Below, in pieces: positions 1 through 6,536 of a stretch of 34,261 bases of DNA. The DNA comes from Halanaerobium saccharolyticum subsp. saccharolyticum DSM 6643 (GTDB lineage: Bacteria; Bacillota; Halanaerobiia; Halanaerobiales; Halanaerobiaceae). Within the stretch, counting starts at the first letter, position 1, and the number at the start of each line of letters is the position of its first letter. Location of the stretch: NCBI RefSeq assembly GCF_000350165.1, contig NZ_CAUI01000004.1, positions 1-34,261 on the forward strand. Reading direction: 5' to 3'. The translations under genes were made by a program, and so were the position numbers. The notes beneath the pieces were generated by a model. It was not told the DNA's origin. It searched no databases and worked only from the letters and a program-made list of their open reading frames with translations.

Positions 1-222
1 CACCGATGGTGAATCAGTTGTTCCACCAGGAGCATAGCTGAGTAGCTAAGTGTGGAAAAGATAAGCGCTGAAAAGCATCTAAGCGTGAAACAGACTTCAA
101 GATTAGGTATCTCACTTTGTTAAGAAGGTAAGATCCCTTAAAGATGATAAGGTAGATAGGCCAGAGGTGTAAGTGTAGTAATACATTAAGCTAACTGGTA
201 CTAATAGATCGAGGGCTTAATC
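1..222 (+). rRNA. 23S ribosomal RNA, 3' end (partial)
   Basis: The window begins inside the last domain of 23S rRNA. The recognisable 3'-terminal signature (ggtactaatagatcgaggg followed by cttaat) sits at about 198-222, where bacterial 23S genes normally end. The exact mature 3' end is estimated. The 5' part lies outside the window. The 5S gene and tRNA cluster follow on the same strand. Confidence 0.93.
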
Positions 223-274
223 ATTATTTCCTATATGTATCTTTGAATTTACAGTTTTAATTTCAATCACCAAT

Positions 275-380
275 TAATTTTTAACGCATTTAACAACTTT
301 TTTTCAGTAAAAGAAAGAACTCGCTGCGCTCAAACAGCTTTCTTTTTTAACCTTCAAAAAAGTTATGAAATGCTAAATTA
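275..380 (+). repeat. Long imperfect inverted repeat in the 23S-5S spacer
   Basis: Outer arms at about 275-304 and 354-380 are near-complementary (..gcattta.acaactttttt against aaaaaagttatgaaatgc..). Inner arms aaaagaaag (309-317) and ctttctttt (338-346) extend the structure. The transcript could fold into a long hairpin between 23S and 5S. A small perfect palindrome, aacagaaattctgtt, follows at 399-413. A role in rRNA processing is inference. No gene is visible in 223-502. Confidence 0.5.
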
Positions 381-502
381 ATAAGGTTCTGAAATTAAAA
401 CAGAAATTCTGTTAGCTTTTCTCAAAGTGAAAAGATCAAAATAATAGATCAAGTTAGCTTTAGAAGAGAGCAGAGTACATGAAAACAACAATTTTATAGA
501 TT

Positions 503-618
503 TCCGGTGGTAATTGCGGAGGGGCAACACTTGTTCCCATCTCGAACACAAAAGTTAAGTCCTCCAGCGCCTATGGTACTGCATTGGTAACGATGTGGGA
601 GAGTAGGTCGCTGCCGGT
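503..618 (+). rRNA. rrf: 5S ribosomal RNA
   Basis: About 116 nt with the usual 5S features: the ggaggggcaacac and cccatctcgaacac blocks, aagttaagtcctccagcgcc, and the ggtaacgatgtgggagagtaggtcgctgcc 3' half read in pieces. The closing helix pairs ccgg at 504-507 with ccgg at 614-617. A T-run follows directly at 621-626, but transcription probably continues into the tRNA genes. Confidence 0.95.
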
Positions 619-657
619 CCTTTTTTCCAAGCTTTGATGATTGTTTATTTATTGTAT

Positions 658-732
658 TGGGGTGTAGCCAAGCGGTAAGGCACTGGGTTTTGGTCTCAGG
701 ACGCGTAGGTTCGAATCCTACCGCCCCAGCCA
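658..732 (+). tRNA. tRNA-Gln (UUG)
   Basis: Complete cloverleaf of 75 nt with encoded CCA. The anticodon loop 688-694 gives TTG at 690-692. First tRNA after 5S. Confidence 0.97.
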
Positions 733-753
733 TTAAATTATCATCATTTATTT

Positions 754-829
754 GGGCCATTAGCTCAGTTGGCAGAGCACCTGACTTTTAATCAGGTTGT
801 CGGAGGTTCGAATCCTCCATGGCTCACCA
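754..829 (+). tRNA. tRNA-Lys (UUU)
   Basis: 76 nt with encoded CCA. Acceptor gggccat pairs with atggctc. Anticodon loop cttttaa gives TTT at 787-789. Confidence 0.97.
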
Positions 830-836
830 TTTATAG

Positions 837-913
837 CGCGGGGTAGAGCAGTCTGGTAGCTCGTCAGGCTCATAACCTGGAGGTCATCGGTTCGAATCCG
901 GTCCCCGCAACCA
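837..913 (+). tRNA. Initiator tRNA-fMet (CAU)
   Basis: 77 nt with encoded CCA. It is the initiator because base 1 is C and faces A72 (837 against 909), the unpaired end that formylase recognises. Anticodon CAT is at 871-873. The anticodon stem is tcagg/cctgg, so pair 29-41 is A-U (866-878) rather than the G-C that completes the usual three consecutive G-C pairs of initiators. Confidence 0.96.
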
Positions 914-969
914 TTTTAAAATATAATAATTTTTATATATACATCAGGCAAAAATTTTATGGTAATGAT

Positions 970-1046
<77 letters not shown>

Positions 1047-1054
1047 TATAACAT

Positions 1055-1131
1055 GGGTCTATAGCTCAGTTGGCTAGAGCATGTGGTTCATACCCACAGT
1101 GTCAGAGGTTCAAGTCCTCTTAGACCCACCA
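1055..1131 (+). tRNA. Elongator tRNA-Met (CAU)
   Basis: 77 nt with encoded CCA. Acceptor gggtcta/tagaccc is fully paired, unlike the initiator. Loop ttcatac with flanking gg/cc resembles Bacillus elongator tRNA-Met. A CAU-reading tRNA-Ile that TilS would modify cannot be excluded from the anticodon alone, but the loop favours Met. Confidence 0.9.
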
Positions 1132-1142
1132 TTTGTATTCAT

Positions 1143-1235
1143 GGAGAGGTACCCAAGTGGCTGAAGGGGCGGGTTTGCTAAACCTGTAGCAGGGTATTTA
1201 CCCTGGCGAGGGTTCGAATCCCTCTCTCTCCGCCA
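1143..1235 (+). tRNA. tRNA-Ser (GCU)
   Basis: 93 nt with the long variable arm of class II tRNAs and encoded CCA. Anticodon stem cgggt/acctg, loop ttgctaa, anticodon GCT. Confidence 0.96.
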
Positions 1236-1245
1236 TTTAATTTAT

Positions 1246-1321
1246 GCCCTCATCGTCTAGGGGTCTAGGACACCAGGTTTTCATCCTGGCGGCAGGGGTT
1301 CGAATCCCCTTGAGGGTACCA
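1246..1321 (+). tRNA. tRNA-Glu (UUC)
   Basis: 76 nt with encoded CCA. Loop ttttcat gives TTC. The first acceptor pair is a G1-U72 wobble (1246 against 1317), a form also known from cyanobacterial and plastid tRNA-Glu. Confidence 0.96.
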
Positions 1322-1328
1322 TTTTTGC

Positions 1329-1404
1329 GGGCGAATAGCTCAGTTGGGAGAGCACCTGCCTTACAAGCAGGGGGTCACAGGTTCGAGCCCTGTTTCGCCC
1401 ACCA
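1329..1404 (+). tRNA. tRNA-Val (UAC)
   Basis: 76 nt with encoded CCA. Acceptor gggcgaa/ttcgccc. Anticodon stem cctgc/gcagg with loop cttacaa gives TAC. Confidence 0.97.
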
Positions 1405-1437
1405 TTTAAATATGAAGTATATTGTTAGATTGGAAGA

Positions 1438-1468
1438 GATTCCTTTCTCGACATCTTACTTCCTACAT
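1438..1468 (+). repeat. Spacer repeat copy 1 (pairs with 1806-1837)
   Basis: The 15-base string tcttacttcctacat at 1454-1468 recurs exactly at 1823-1837. Both copies also carry gattcct 10-16 bases upstream (1438 and 1806/1813), and both lie just before a tRNA gene starting with ggag. The two copies bracket the Asp-Thr-Ala tRNA block. Confidence 0.5.
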
Positions 1469-1476
1469 CCAAATAC

Positions 1477-1553
1477 GGAGGTGTAGCGTAGCGGTTTAAC
1501 GCGCCGGCCTGTCAAGCCGGAGATCGCGGGTTCAAATCCCGTCTCCTCCGCCA
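1477..1553 (+). tRNA. tRNA-Asp (GUC)
   Basis: 77 nt with encoded CCA. Anticodon stem ccggc/gccgg with loop ctgtcaa gives GTC. The acceptor stem ggaggtg/ctcctcc has a U6-U67 mismatch. Confidence 0.96.
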
Positions 1554-1561
1554 TTTTTTTT

Positions 1562-1638
1562 GCCGATGTAGCTCAGTTGGTAGCAGCGCTTCCATGGTAA
1601 GGAAGAGGTCACCGGTTCAACTCCGGTCATCGGCTCCA
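1562..1638 (+). tRNA. tRNA-Thr (GGU)
   Basis: 77 nt with encoded CCA. Acceptor gccgatg/catcggc. Anticodon stem cttcc/ggaag with loop atggtaa gives GGT. Confidence 0.96.
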
Positions 1639-1655
1639 TTAGTTTAAACAGCCAT

Positions 1656-1731
1656 GGGGATATAGCTCAGCTGGGAGAGCGCTACACTGGCAGTGTAGAG
1701 GCCAGGGGTTCGAGTCCCCTTATCTCCACCA
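1656..1731 (+). tRNA. tRNA-Ala (GGC)
   Basis: 76 nt with encoded CCA. Anticodon stem ctaca/tgtag with loop ctggcag gives GGC. Confidence 0.96.
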
Positions 1732-1805
1732 AAGTATATTTTATTTTGATGGAGAAATACAATTTAATAATTAAATTAGAAGGAGAATAGGATTTTTTAT
1801 TATAA

Positions 1806-1837
1806 GATTCCTGATTCCTACTTCTTACTTCCTACAT
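1806..1837 (+). repeat. Spacer repeat copy 2 (pairs with 1438-1468)
   Basis: Second copy of the tRNA-spacer element. It has the exact tcttacttcctacat match at 1823-1837, preceded by two tandem gattcct units at 1806-1812 and 1813-1819. Confidence 0.5.
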
Positions 1838-1844
1838 TTATTTT

Positions 1845-1929
1845 GGAGGGGTGCCCGAGTGGTTAAAGGGAGCAGACTGTAAATCTGCCGGCGATGCCTA
1901 CAAAGGTTCAAATCCTTTCCCCTCCACCA
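1845..1929 (+). tRNA. tRNA-Tyr (GUA)
   Basis: 85 nt with a long variable arm and encoded CCA. Anticodon stem gcaga/tctgc with loop ctgtaaa gives GTA. Confidence 0.97.
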
Positions 1930-1937
1930 TTAAATAT

Positions 1938-2012
1938 GCGGGAATAGCTCAGTGGTAGAGCATCACGTTGCCAACGTGAGGGTCGCGAGTTCAAATCTCG
2001 TTTCCCGCTCCA
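1938..2012 (+). tRNA. tRNA-Gly (GCC)
   Basis: 75 nt with encoded CCA. Anticodon stem tcacg/cgtga with loop ttgccaa gives GCC. Last gene of the tRNA array. Confidence 0.97.
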
Positions 2013-2023
2013 TTTGATATTTT

Positions 2024-2045
2024 GCACCTATTGGGTGCTTTTTTT
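2024..2045 (+). terminator. Intrinsic terminator of the rRNA-tRNA transcript
   Basis: Stem gcacc (2024-2028) pairs with ggtgc (2034-2038) around a short loop and is followed by seven T residues. It lies 11 bases after the last tRNA. Confidence 0.88.
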
Positions 2046-2195
2046 ATTTTTATATATATCTTAATATTCAAACAATTAATTTATGCTTTATAAATTTAAT
2101 TATTACTGCTATAATAATATATAATTATATACAAGAATTGAGAAGAGAGTAATTCAGTTTTAAACTGAAAATATATTTTATGAGGTGTTTACAAA

Positions 2196-3266
2196 ATGCA
2201 TGAAAAACTATTTACTCCAGGCCCAACAGAAGTGAGAACAGAGCTATTACAGCAGTTATCAACTGCACAGATTCATCACAGAACTGAAGAATTTTCTCGA
2301 GTTTATGATGATATTCAGGTTAATTTACAGAAACTACTTTATACAGATAATCCAGTTTTATTATTTTCTTCGTCTTCAACAGGTGCAATGGAAGCGGCAG
2401 TGACTAACGGTGTTAAAAAACGCTGCTTAAATTTTGTTAATGGGGCTTTTTCAGATCGTTGGCATCAAATCACTAAAAAAAATGGGGTTCCTTGTGATAA
2501 AGTACAAGTTCCATGGGATCAAGCAATTAAGCCTGAACTAGTAGAAAAAAGACTTAATTCTGGTAATTATGATGCTATTACGGTTGTCTTAAATGAAACT
2601 TCTACAGGTTTGATGAATCCAATAAAAGAAATTGGCGAAGTTGTAAAGAAATTTGATGATGTTTTATTTTTGGTTGATGCTGTATCTGGGATGGCGGGTA
2701 CAGAAATTAGAGTAGATGATTGGGGTATCGATATGTGTCTGGCTGGGGTACAGAAGGCTTTTGCTTTACCAGCTGGTTTAACTGTGGCTTCAGTTAGTAA
2801 AAAATTATTGAAAAGATCAGAAACAGTTGAAAATAGAAGTTATTATTTTAATTTGCCACTTTTATATAAATATCATCAAAGATCTCAGACAAGAACCACT
2901 CCTGCAATACCACAAATATTTGCATTGCAGAAGCAATTAAATGATATTGTAGATGATGAAGGAATTGAAAATAGATTTGAAAGACATAAAGAAATGGCTG
3001 AATATGTTCAAAATTGGGCTTTGAAGTATTTTGATATTTATGCTGAAGAAGGTTATTGGTCAAATACTGTTACCTGTATTGAGAATAATAGGGGTATAGA
3101 TGTTAGTAATTTAATCAATGAACTTGTAGAAAAGTATAACATTAGAATTGCAAATGGTTATGGTGATTTAAAAAATAAAGCTTTTAGAATAGGCCACATG
3201 GGAGATTTAAGTTTGGTTGATATTAAAGGTTTATTAGCAACTATTGAAGATATATTATCTTTATAG
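2196..3266 (+). CDS. Class V PLP-dependent aminotransferase (alanine-glyoxylate / serine-pyruvate / phosphoserine type)
   Basis: 356-residue fold-type I aminotransferase of the alanine-glyoxylate/serine-pyruvate subfamily, near full length for the family. It starts with the N-terminal FTPGPTEV motif. Asp161 in DAVSG should contact the PLP ring nitrogen, and Lys187 in AGVQKAFALPAG is the expected Schiff-base lysine. The ATG is supported by tgaggtg at 2181-2187. In anaerobes that lack canonical serC, proteins of this group next to serA are thought to serve as 3-phosphoserine aminotransferases. The convergent serA supports that role here, but the substrate is inferred. A palindrome, ttcagttt-t-aaactgaa (2153-2169), lies in the leader between a possible -10 (TATAAT, 2110-2115) and the RBS and could be an operator. 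It shares a bidirectional terminator with serA. Confidence 0.88.
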   Translation: MHEKLFTPGPTEVRTELLQQLSTAQIHHRTEEFSRVYDDIQVNLQKLLYTDNPVLLFSSSSTGAMEAAVTNGVKKRCLNFVNGAFSDRWHQITKKNGVPCDKVQVPWDQAIKPELVEKRLNSGNYDAITVVLNETSTGLMNPIKEIGEVVKKFDDVLFLVDAVSGMAGTEIRVDDWGIDMCLAGVQKAFALPAGLTVASVSKKLLKRSETVENRSYYFNLPLLYKYHQRSQTRTTPAIPQIFALQKQLNDIVDDEGIENRFERHKEMAEYVQNWALKYFDIYAEEGYWSNTVTCIENNRGIDVSNLINELVEKYNIRIANGYGDLKNKAFRIGHMGDLSLVDIKGLLATIEDILSL

Positions 3267-3298
3267 TTATTAACAGTATAGTTTTAAAAATTTAAATT

Positions 3299-3331
3299 AA
3301 AAATAGCAGCCAATTTAAGGCTGCTATTTTT
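3299..3331. terminator. Bidirectional terminator between aminotransferase and serA
   Basis: A perfect 13-bp stem (aaaaatagcagcc, 3299-3311, against ggctgctattttt, 3319-3331) with a 7-base loop. A-rich and T-rich flanks let it end transcription from both convergent genes. Confidence 0.9.
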
Positions 3332-3347
3332 AACATTTATATATATT

Positions 3348-4952
3348 TTAGATTTCTAAAAAACATAAATCTTTTACTTTTGTATCTAATTCATCTAATT
3401 GAGTTCTAATTTCTTCCAATATTTCCTTCGATGGTTTAGAATCAATCTGCATCATCATTATAGCATTTCCACCAATTTCTTTACGACCTACCTGCATATT
3501 TGCAATGTTTATATTTGCCTCACCTAAAGTAGATCCAATTTTGCCAATAACTCCTGGTTTATCCTGGTAACTTACTATAATAAATTCTCCAGAGAGGTCT
3601 AAATCAATTCTTAATCCATTGATTTCAATTAATCTAAAACCTATAGGTAAGTAAGTTCCAGCGAGACTATAATTATCAATGTCAGTTTTAAGATTGATTT
3701 TAATTATATTATTTAGTTCACCCTCATTTTGGATTTGGCTTTCTTTGAGAGCAATCCCTCTTTCTTGAGCCACATGCATTGCATTTACTAGATTAATTCT
3801 ATCATCTAAAATTGGTTCTAAAATAGATTTAACTAAACTTAAGGTCATTGGTTTGTGATTATATTGATTAATTTCTCCACCATACTCAACTTCAACAGCT
3901 TCAATTCTTTCGTGTCCCTTCCATTTTGCCATAAAATTACCTAATTTTGTTATCAGATTTATATAGGGCTTAGCCTGATTAAACTCTTGTGGATCCATAG
4001 CTGGTATGTTTAATGGAGATGCAGGTAAATTATTTTTTAATACGGATACAACTTCTTCCGCTGCAGTTATAGAAACATTGTCCATAGCTTCTGTAGTTGT
4101 TCCTCCCAAATGACAGGTCATTATTACCTTATCTTCAAATTTAAGCAGTGGGTTGTTACTTGCTCTTACCGGTTCTTCCTCGTGCACATCAATTGCTGCA
4201 CCGGCTATTTTATTTTTTTCTAATGCCTTAGCTAAAGCTTCAGTATCAACATTTTGACCTCGAGCACAGTTAATAACACGAGCATCATTTTTCATTATTG
4301 CAAACTCTTTATGACTTAGAATATGGTATGTTTCATCAGTCAAAGGAGTATGTAGGGTAATGTAATCGGATTTTTCTAAAACCTCTTTAAATGGTAGTAG
4401 AGAAACATTTATTTTTTCTGCTTTTTTAGGTGATAAATAAGGATCATTAGCAATTACTTTCATACCAAAACTTTGTGCCCTTTTTGCAACTCTGCTTCCA
4501 ATTCTACCAAGGCCAATAATTCCTAAAGTTTTACCGTTGACTTCTACCCCCATATATTTCTTTCTATCCCAGATATTATTGTGTAATGCTTGATTAGCCT
4601 GGGCAATATTTCGAGAAAGAGAAAGCATCATTCCCAATGTATGTTCTACTGCAGAAATTGTATTACCTGTAGGAGTATTAAAAACAAATATTCCATTTTT
4701 AGTTGCTTCATCCAAATCAATATTATCATAACCAGTTCCAGCTCTACCTATAACTTTAAGTTTTTTAGCTTTATTTAATGCTTCTTTATCCAAAAGTGTC
4801 ATGCTGCGCACAATTATTCCATCATAATTACTAATAATTTTCAAAAAATATTCGCGGCCTAACTCTGGCTTAAAATCAACTTCCATTCCTGCTTCTTCTA
4901 AAACGTCAATACCTTTTTGAGCAATATTGTCACTAACTAACACTTTGTACAC
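3348..4952 (-). CDS. serA: D-3-phosphoglycerate dehydrogenase
   Basis: 534-residue long-form enzyme catalysing the first step of serine synthesis (3-phosphoglycerate to 3-phosphohydroxypyruvate, NAD-dependent). The Rossmann motif GLGRIG is at about 147-152. Expected catalytic residues are Arg231 (NCARGQNVD), Glu260 (DVHEEEP) and His281 (TCHLGG). An intervening allosteric substrate-binding-type region follows, and a C-terminal ACT domain (about 461-534) suggests serine feedback. Translation starts at GTG with ggag 9-12 bases upstream. The gene is transcribed towards the aminotransferase and away from the DUF1015 gene. A good promoter lies at 4995-5023. Assignment is secure; feedback control is inferred from the domain. 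Confidence 0.96.
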   Translation of the reverse strand: MYKVLVSDNIAQKGIDVLEEAGMEVDFKPELGREYFLKIISNYDGIIVRSMTLLDKEALNKAKKLKVIGRAGTGYDNIDLDEATKNGIFVFNTPTGNTISAVEHTLGMMLSLSRNIAQANQALHNNIWDRKKYMGVEVNGKTLGIIGLGRIGSRVAKRAQSFGMKVIANDPYLSPKKAEKINVSLLPFKEVLEKSDYITLHTPLTDETYHILSHKEFAIMKNDARVINCARGQNVDTEALAKALEKNKIAGAAIDVHEEEPVRASNNPLLKFEDKVIMTCHLGGTTTEAMDNVSITAAEEVVSVLKNNLPASPLNIPAMDPQEFNQAKPYINLITKLGNFMAKWKGHERIEAVEVEYGGEINQYNHKPMTLSLVKSILEPILDDRINLVNAMHVAQERGIALKESQIQNEGELNNIIKINLKTDIDNYSLAGTYLPIGFRLIEINGLRIDLDLSGEFIIVSYQDKPGVIGKIGSTLGEANINIANMQVGRKEIGGNAIMMMQIDSKPSKEILEEIRTQLDELDTKVKDLCFLEI

Positions 4953-4994
4953 TTATTACCACTCCTTCTCTCTTCTTGCTACTAATTTTTATTA

Positions 4995-5023
4995 ATTATA
5001 TCTAAAAGTAATTGATAAAGCAA
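4995..5023 (-). promoter_or_regulatory. serA promoter
   Basis: On the minus strand TTGCTT (5023-5018) and TATAAT (5000-4995) are separated by exactly 17 bases and lie about 30 bases upstream of the serA RBS. The -35 overlaps aagcaagcgttt, a half-resemblance to LacI-type operators. Confidence 0.6.
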
Positions 5024-5091
5024 GCGTTTAATTCTTTAAAGTGATAAAATTATTATAAAAGACTAATTTTTGTTGTTATTATATTTCAAAC

Positions 5092-5120
5092 TTGCCGTAG
5101 AGCTAATTAAAATATATAAT
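5092..5120 (+). promoter_or_regulatory. Promoter of the DUF1015 gene
   Basis: TTGCCG (5092-5097), 17-base spacer, TATAAT (5115-5120). The predicted start near 5127 leaves a 5' leader of about 15 bases holding little more than the RBS gaggag at 5128-5133. Confidence 0.6.
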
Positions 5121-5141
5121 GAATAAAGAGGAGTGATAAGT

Positions 5142-6425
5142 ATGGCAAAAGTATTTCCATTTAAAGCTTATAGATATAACCAGGAAAAAGTTAAAGATTT
5201 AGAGAAAGTAGTAACCCAACCATATGATAAAATTGATACTAAACTACAAAATAATTATTACGAACAGAGTCCTTATAATATTGTTCGTTTGATTTTAGGG
5301 AAAGAAGAAAATCGTTATCAAAGTGCAGCAAAATATTTAAAAAAGTGGATTAAAGATGAAGTTTTAATTCAAGATCAAAAACCTGGATTTTATATCTATA
5401 CTCAAGAATACGAAGTAGCTGGGGAAAAATTCATTCGCAAAGGTTTTGCGGCTTTAGGGGAGTTAGAAGTTGGTGAAGGTGTAAAAGAACATGAGACTAC
5501 TATGGAAGGCCCTAAGGCTGATCGTTTAAACTTAATTCGAGCAACTGAAGCAAATTTCGGACATATATTTATGCTTTATTCTGATCAAAAAAACGAAATA
5601 AATAATTTATTGATAAAAAAAATGAAAAATGAAGCACTTATAAAGGTTAAAGATGAAGATAAAAATATTCATAAAATCTGGAAGTTAGAAGATGATAAGC
5701 TGATAAAAGAAATAAAAGAAAAAATGGAGAATAAAAATTTATATATCGCTGACGGCCATCATCGTTATCAGACAGCCTTAAATTATCAAAAAGAATGTAT
5801 AGATAAAGGTTGGGAAGCTGATGGGGTAGAAAGTTTTAATCATCGCTTAATGACTTTTATTAATATGGATGATCCAGGTTTAAGAGTATTACCAACTCAC
5901 AGATTGTTATATGGGATAAAAGATTTTAACCTTAATTTATTTCTAAAAAAAGTAGCTGAGGATTTTAGTATAAAAGATTTTGAGAGTAAAGATAAAATGT
6001 ATGAGTATTTAGATGCGAACACAGATAATAAAGTATTTGGTTTTAAAGCAGTAGAAGCTGATAAACATTATGTTTTTGAATTTGAAAATGAGGAAATTTT
6101 AAATGAAATTGAAGAAAAATATTCTAAAGAATACAAGAAATTGGATGTTAGTATTCTGCATAATATTTTATTAGATAAGTATCTTGGCATAGATAAAAAA
6201 GCGCTAGCTGCTAAATCTAATTTAGATTATATTAGATATCGTGATACAGCTCTAAAAAGCCTTGAAAAGGATAAATATCAGGCTGCATTTATTTTAAATC
6301 CAACTTCTGTTAAAGAGGTTAAGGAAATTGCTGATTTTGGTGAAAAAATGCCGCAAAAATCTACAGATTTTTACCCAAAATTATTAACCGGTCTGGTTAT
6401 TAATAAACTTTCAATTAAAAAGTGA
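5142..6425 (+). CDS. DUF1015 family protein, possible serine/phosphoserine-metabolism enzyme
   Basis: 427 residues counted from ATG 5142. That start is preferred over the in-frame GTG at 5133 because gaggag (5128-5133) overlaps the GTG and sits 8 bases before the ATG. Family signatures are TQPYDKI near residue 25-31, a conserved central ADGHHRYQTAL (about 203-213) and VLPTHR (about 249-254). No signal peptide or membrane segment is seen. The DGHHR motif resembles the signature of the ParB/sulfiredoxin-like fold, which includes the free-serine kinases SerK and SbnI. It is divergent from serA and close to a putative phosphoserine aminotransferase, and no phosphoserine phosphatase gene is visible in the window. 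A role in phosphoserine/serine interconversion is therefore an attractive inference. Family membership is firm; function is not established. Confidence 0.85.
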   Translation: MAKVFPFKAYRYNQEKVKDLEKVVTQPYDKIDTKLQNNYYEQSPYNIVRLILGKEENRYQSAAKYLKKWIKDEVLIQDQKPGFYIYTQEYEVAGEKFIRKGFAALGELEVGEGVKEHETTMEGPKADRLNLIRATEANFGHIFMLYSDQKNEINNLLIKKMKNEALIKVKDEDKNIHKIWKLEDDKLIKEIKEKMENKNLYIADGHHRYQTALNYQKECIDKGWEADGVESFNHRLMTFINMDDPGLRVLPTHRLLYGIKDFNLNLFLKKVAEDFSIKDFESKDKMYEYLDANTDNKVFGFKAVEADKHYVFEFENEEILNEIEEKYSKEYKKLDVSILHNILLDKYLGIDKKALAAKSNLDYIRYRDTALKSLEKDKYQAAFILNPTSVKEVKEIADFGEKMPQKSTDFYPKLLTGLVINKLSIKK

Positions 6426-6437
6426 TAGAGTGAAAGT

Positions 6438-6471
6438 CTGCTCGCAAATCTCGTGGGCTTGCCCCGAGCAG
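6438..6471 (+). promoter_or_regulatory. GC-rich structured leader element upstream of the ABC transporter (unidentified)
   Basis: ctgctcg (6438-6444) pairs perfectly with cgagcag (6465-6471). Alternatively ctcg-t-ggg (6450-6457) pairs with ccc-cgag (6462-6468) around cttg, so two exclusive folds compete for the same 3' strand. GC content is strikingly above the flanks. No cobalamin riboswitch core or B12 box is seen, and there is no strong T-run for a terminator. Confidence 0.4.
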
Positions 6472-6536
6472 GGTCAATTTATTCTAGTTGAAATTCAAAC
6501 TGTAATTATAGAGATTTTGTTATAAGGATGGGATCT

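Noticed and set aside
417-417. Nonfunctional FtsH because of HETGH instead of HEAGH (protein residues 417-421; numbers here are residues, gene at 19336-21243)
   Set aside because: The zinc-ligand histidines and catalytic glutamate are intact; the change is at a variable x position of HExxH.
494-760. 88-residue minus-strand open frame over 5S and tRNA-Gln
   Set aside because: It lies entirely on rRNA and tRNA genes and its sequence is their antisense translation.
1055-1131. CAU tRNA as the TilS substrate tRNA-Ile
   Set aside because: The fully paired acceptor and the ttcatac loop fit elongator tRNA-Met better; the tRNA-Ile is probably elsewhere.
1244-1486. 80-residue plus-strand open frame over tRNA-Glu and tRNA-Val
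   Set aside because: It reads through two complete tRNA genes; such frames are common artefacts in tRNA clusters.
2046-2195. T-box leader for the aminotransferase gene
   Set aside because: The region is about 150 bases and lacks the conserved T-box sequence and a terminator/antiterminator pair.
5018-5031. LacI-type operator (aagcaagcgtttaa) in front of serA
   Set aside because: Only one half matches the lacI-upstream palindrome, and a serine gene is an unlikely target; kept only as a remark.
6421-6436. agtgatagagt resembles the start of the THF riboswitch at 24996
   Set aside because: The match is only 11 bases and none of the other THF riboswitch blocks or the pseudoknot follow.
6421-6536. 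Cobalamin riboswitch before the corrinoid-type transporter
   Set aside because: No B12 box or conserved core motif can be found in the leader.
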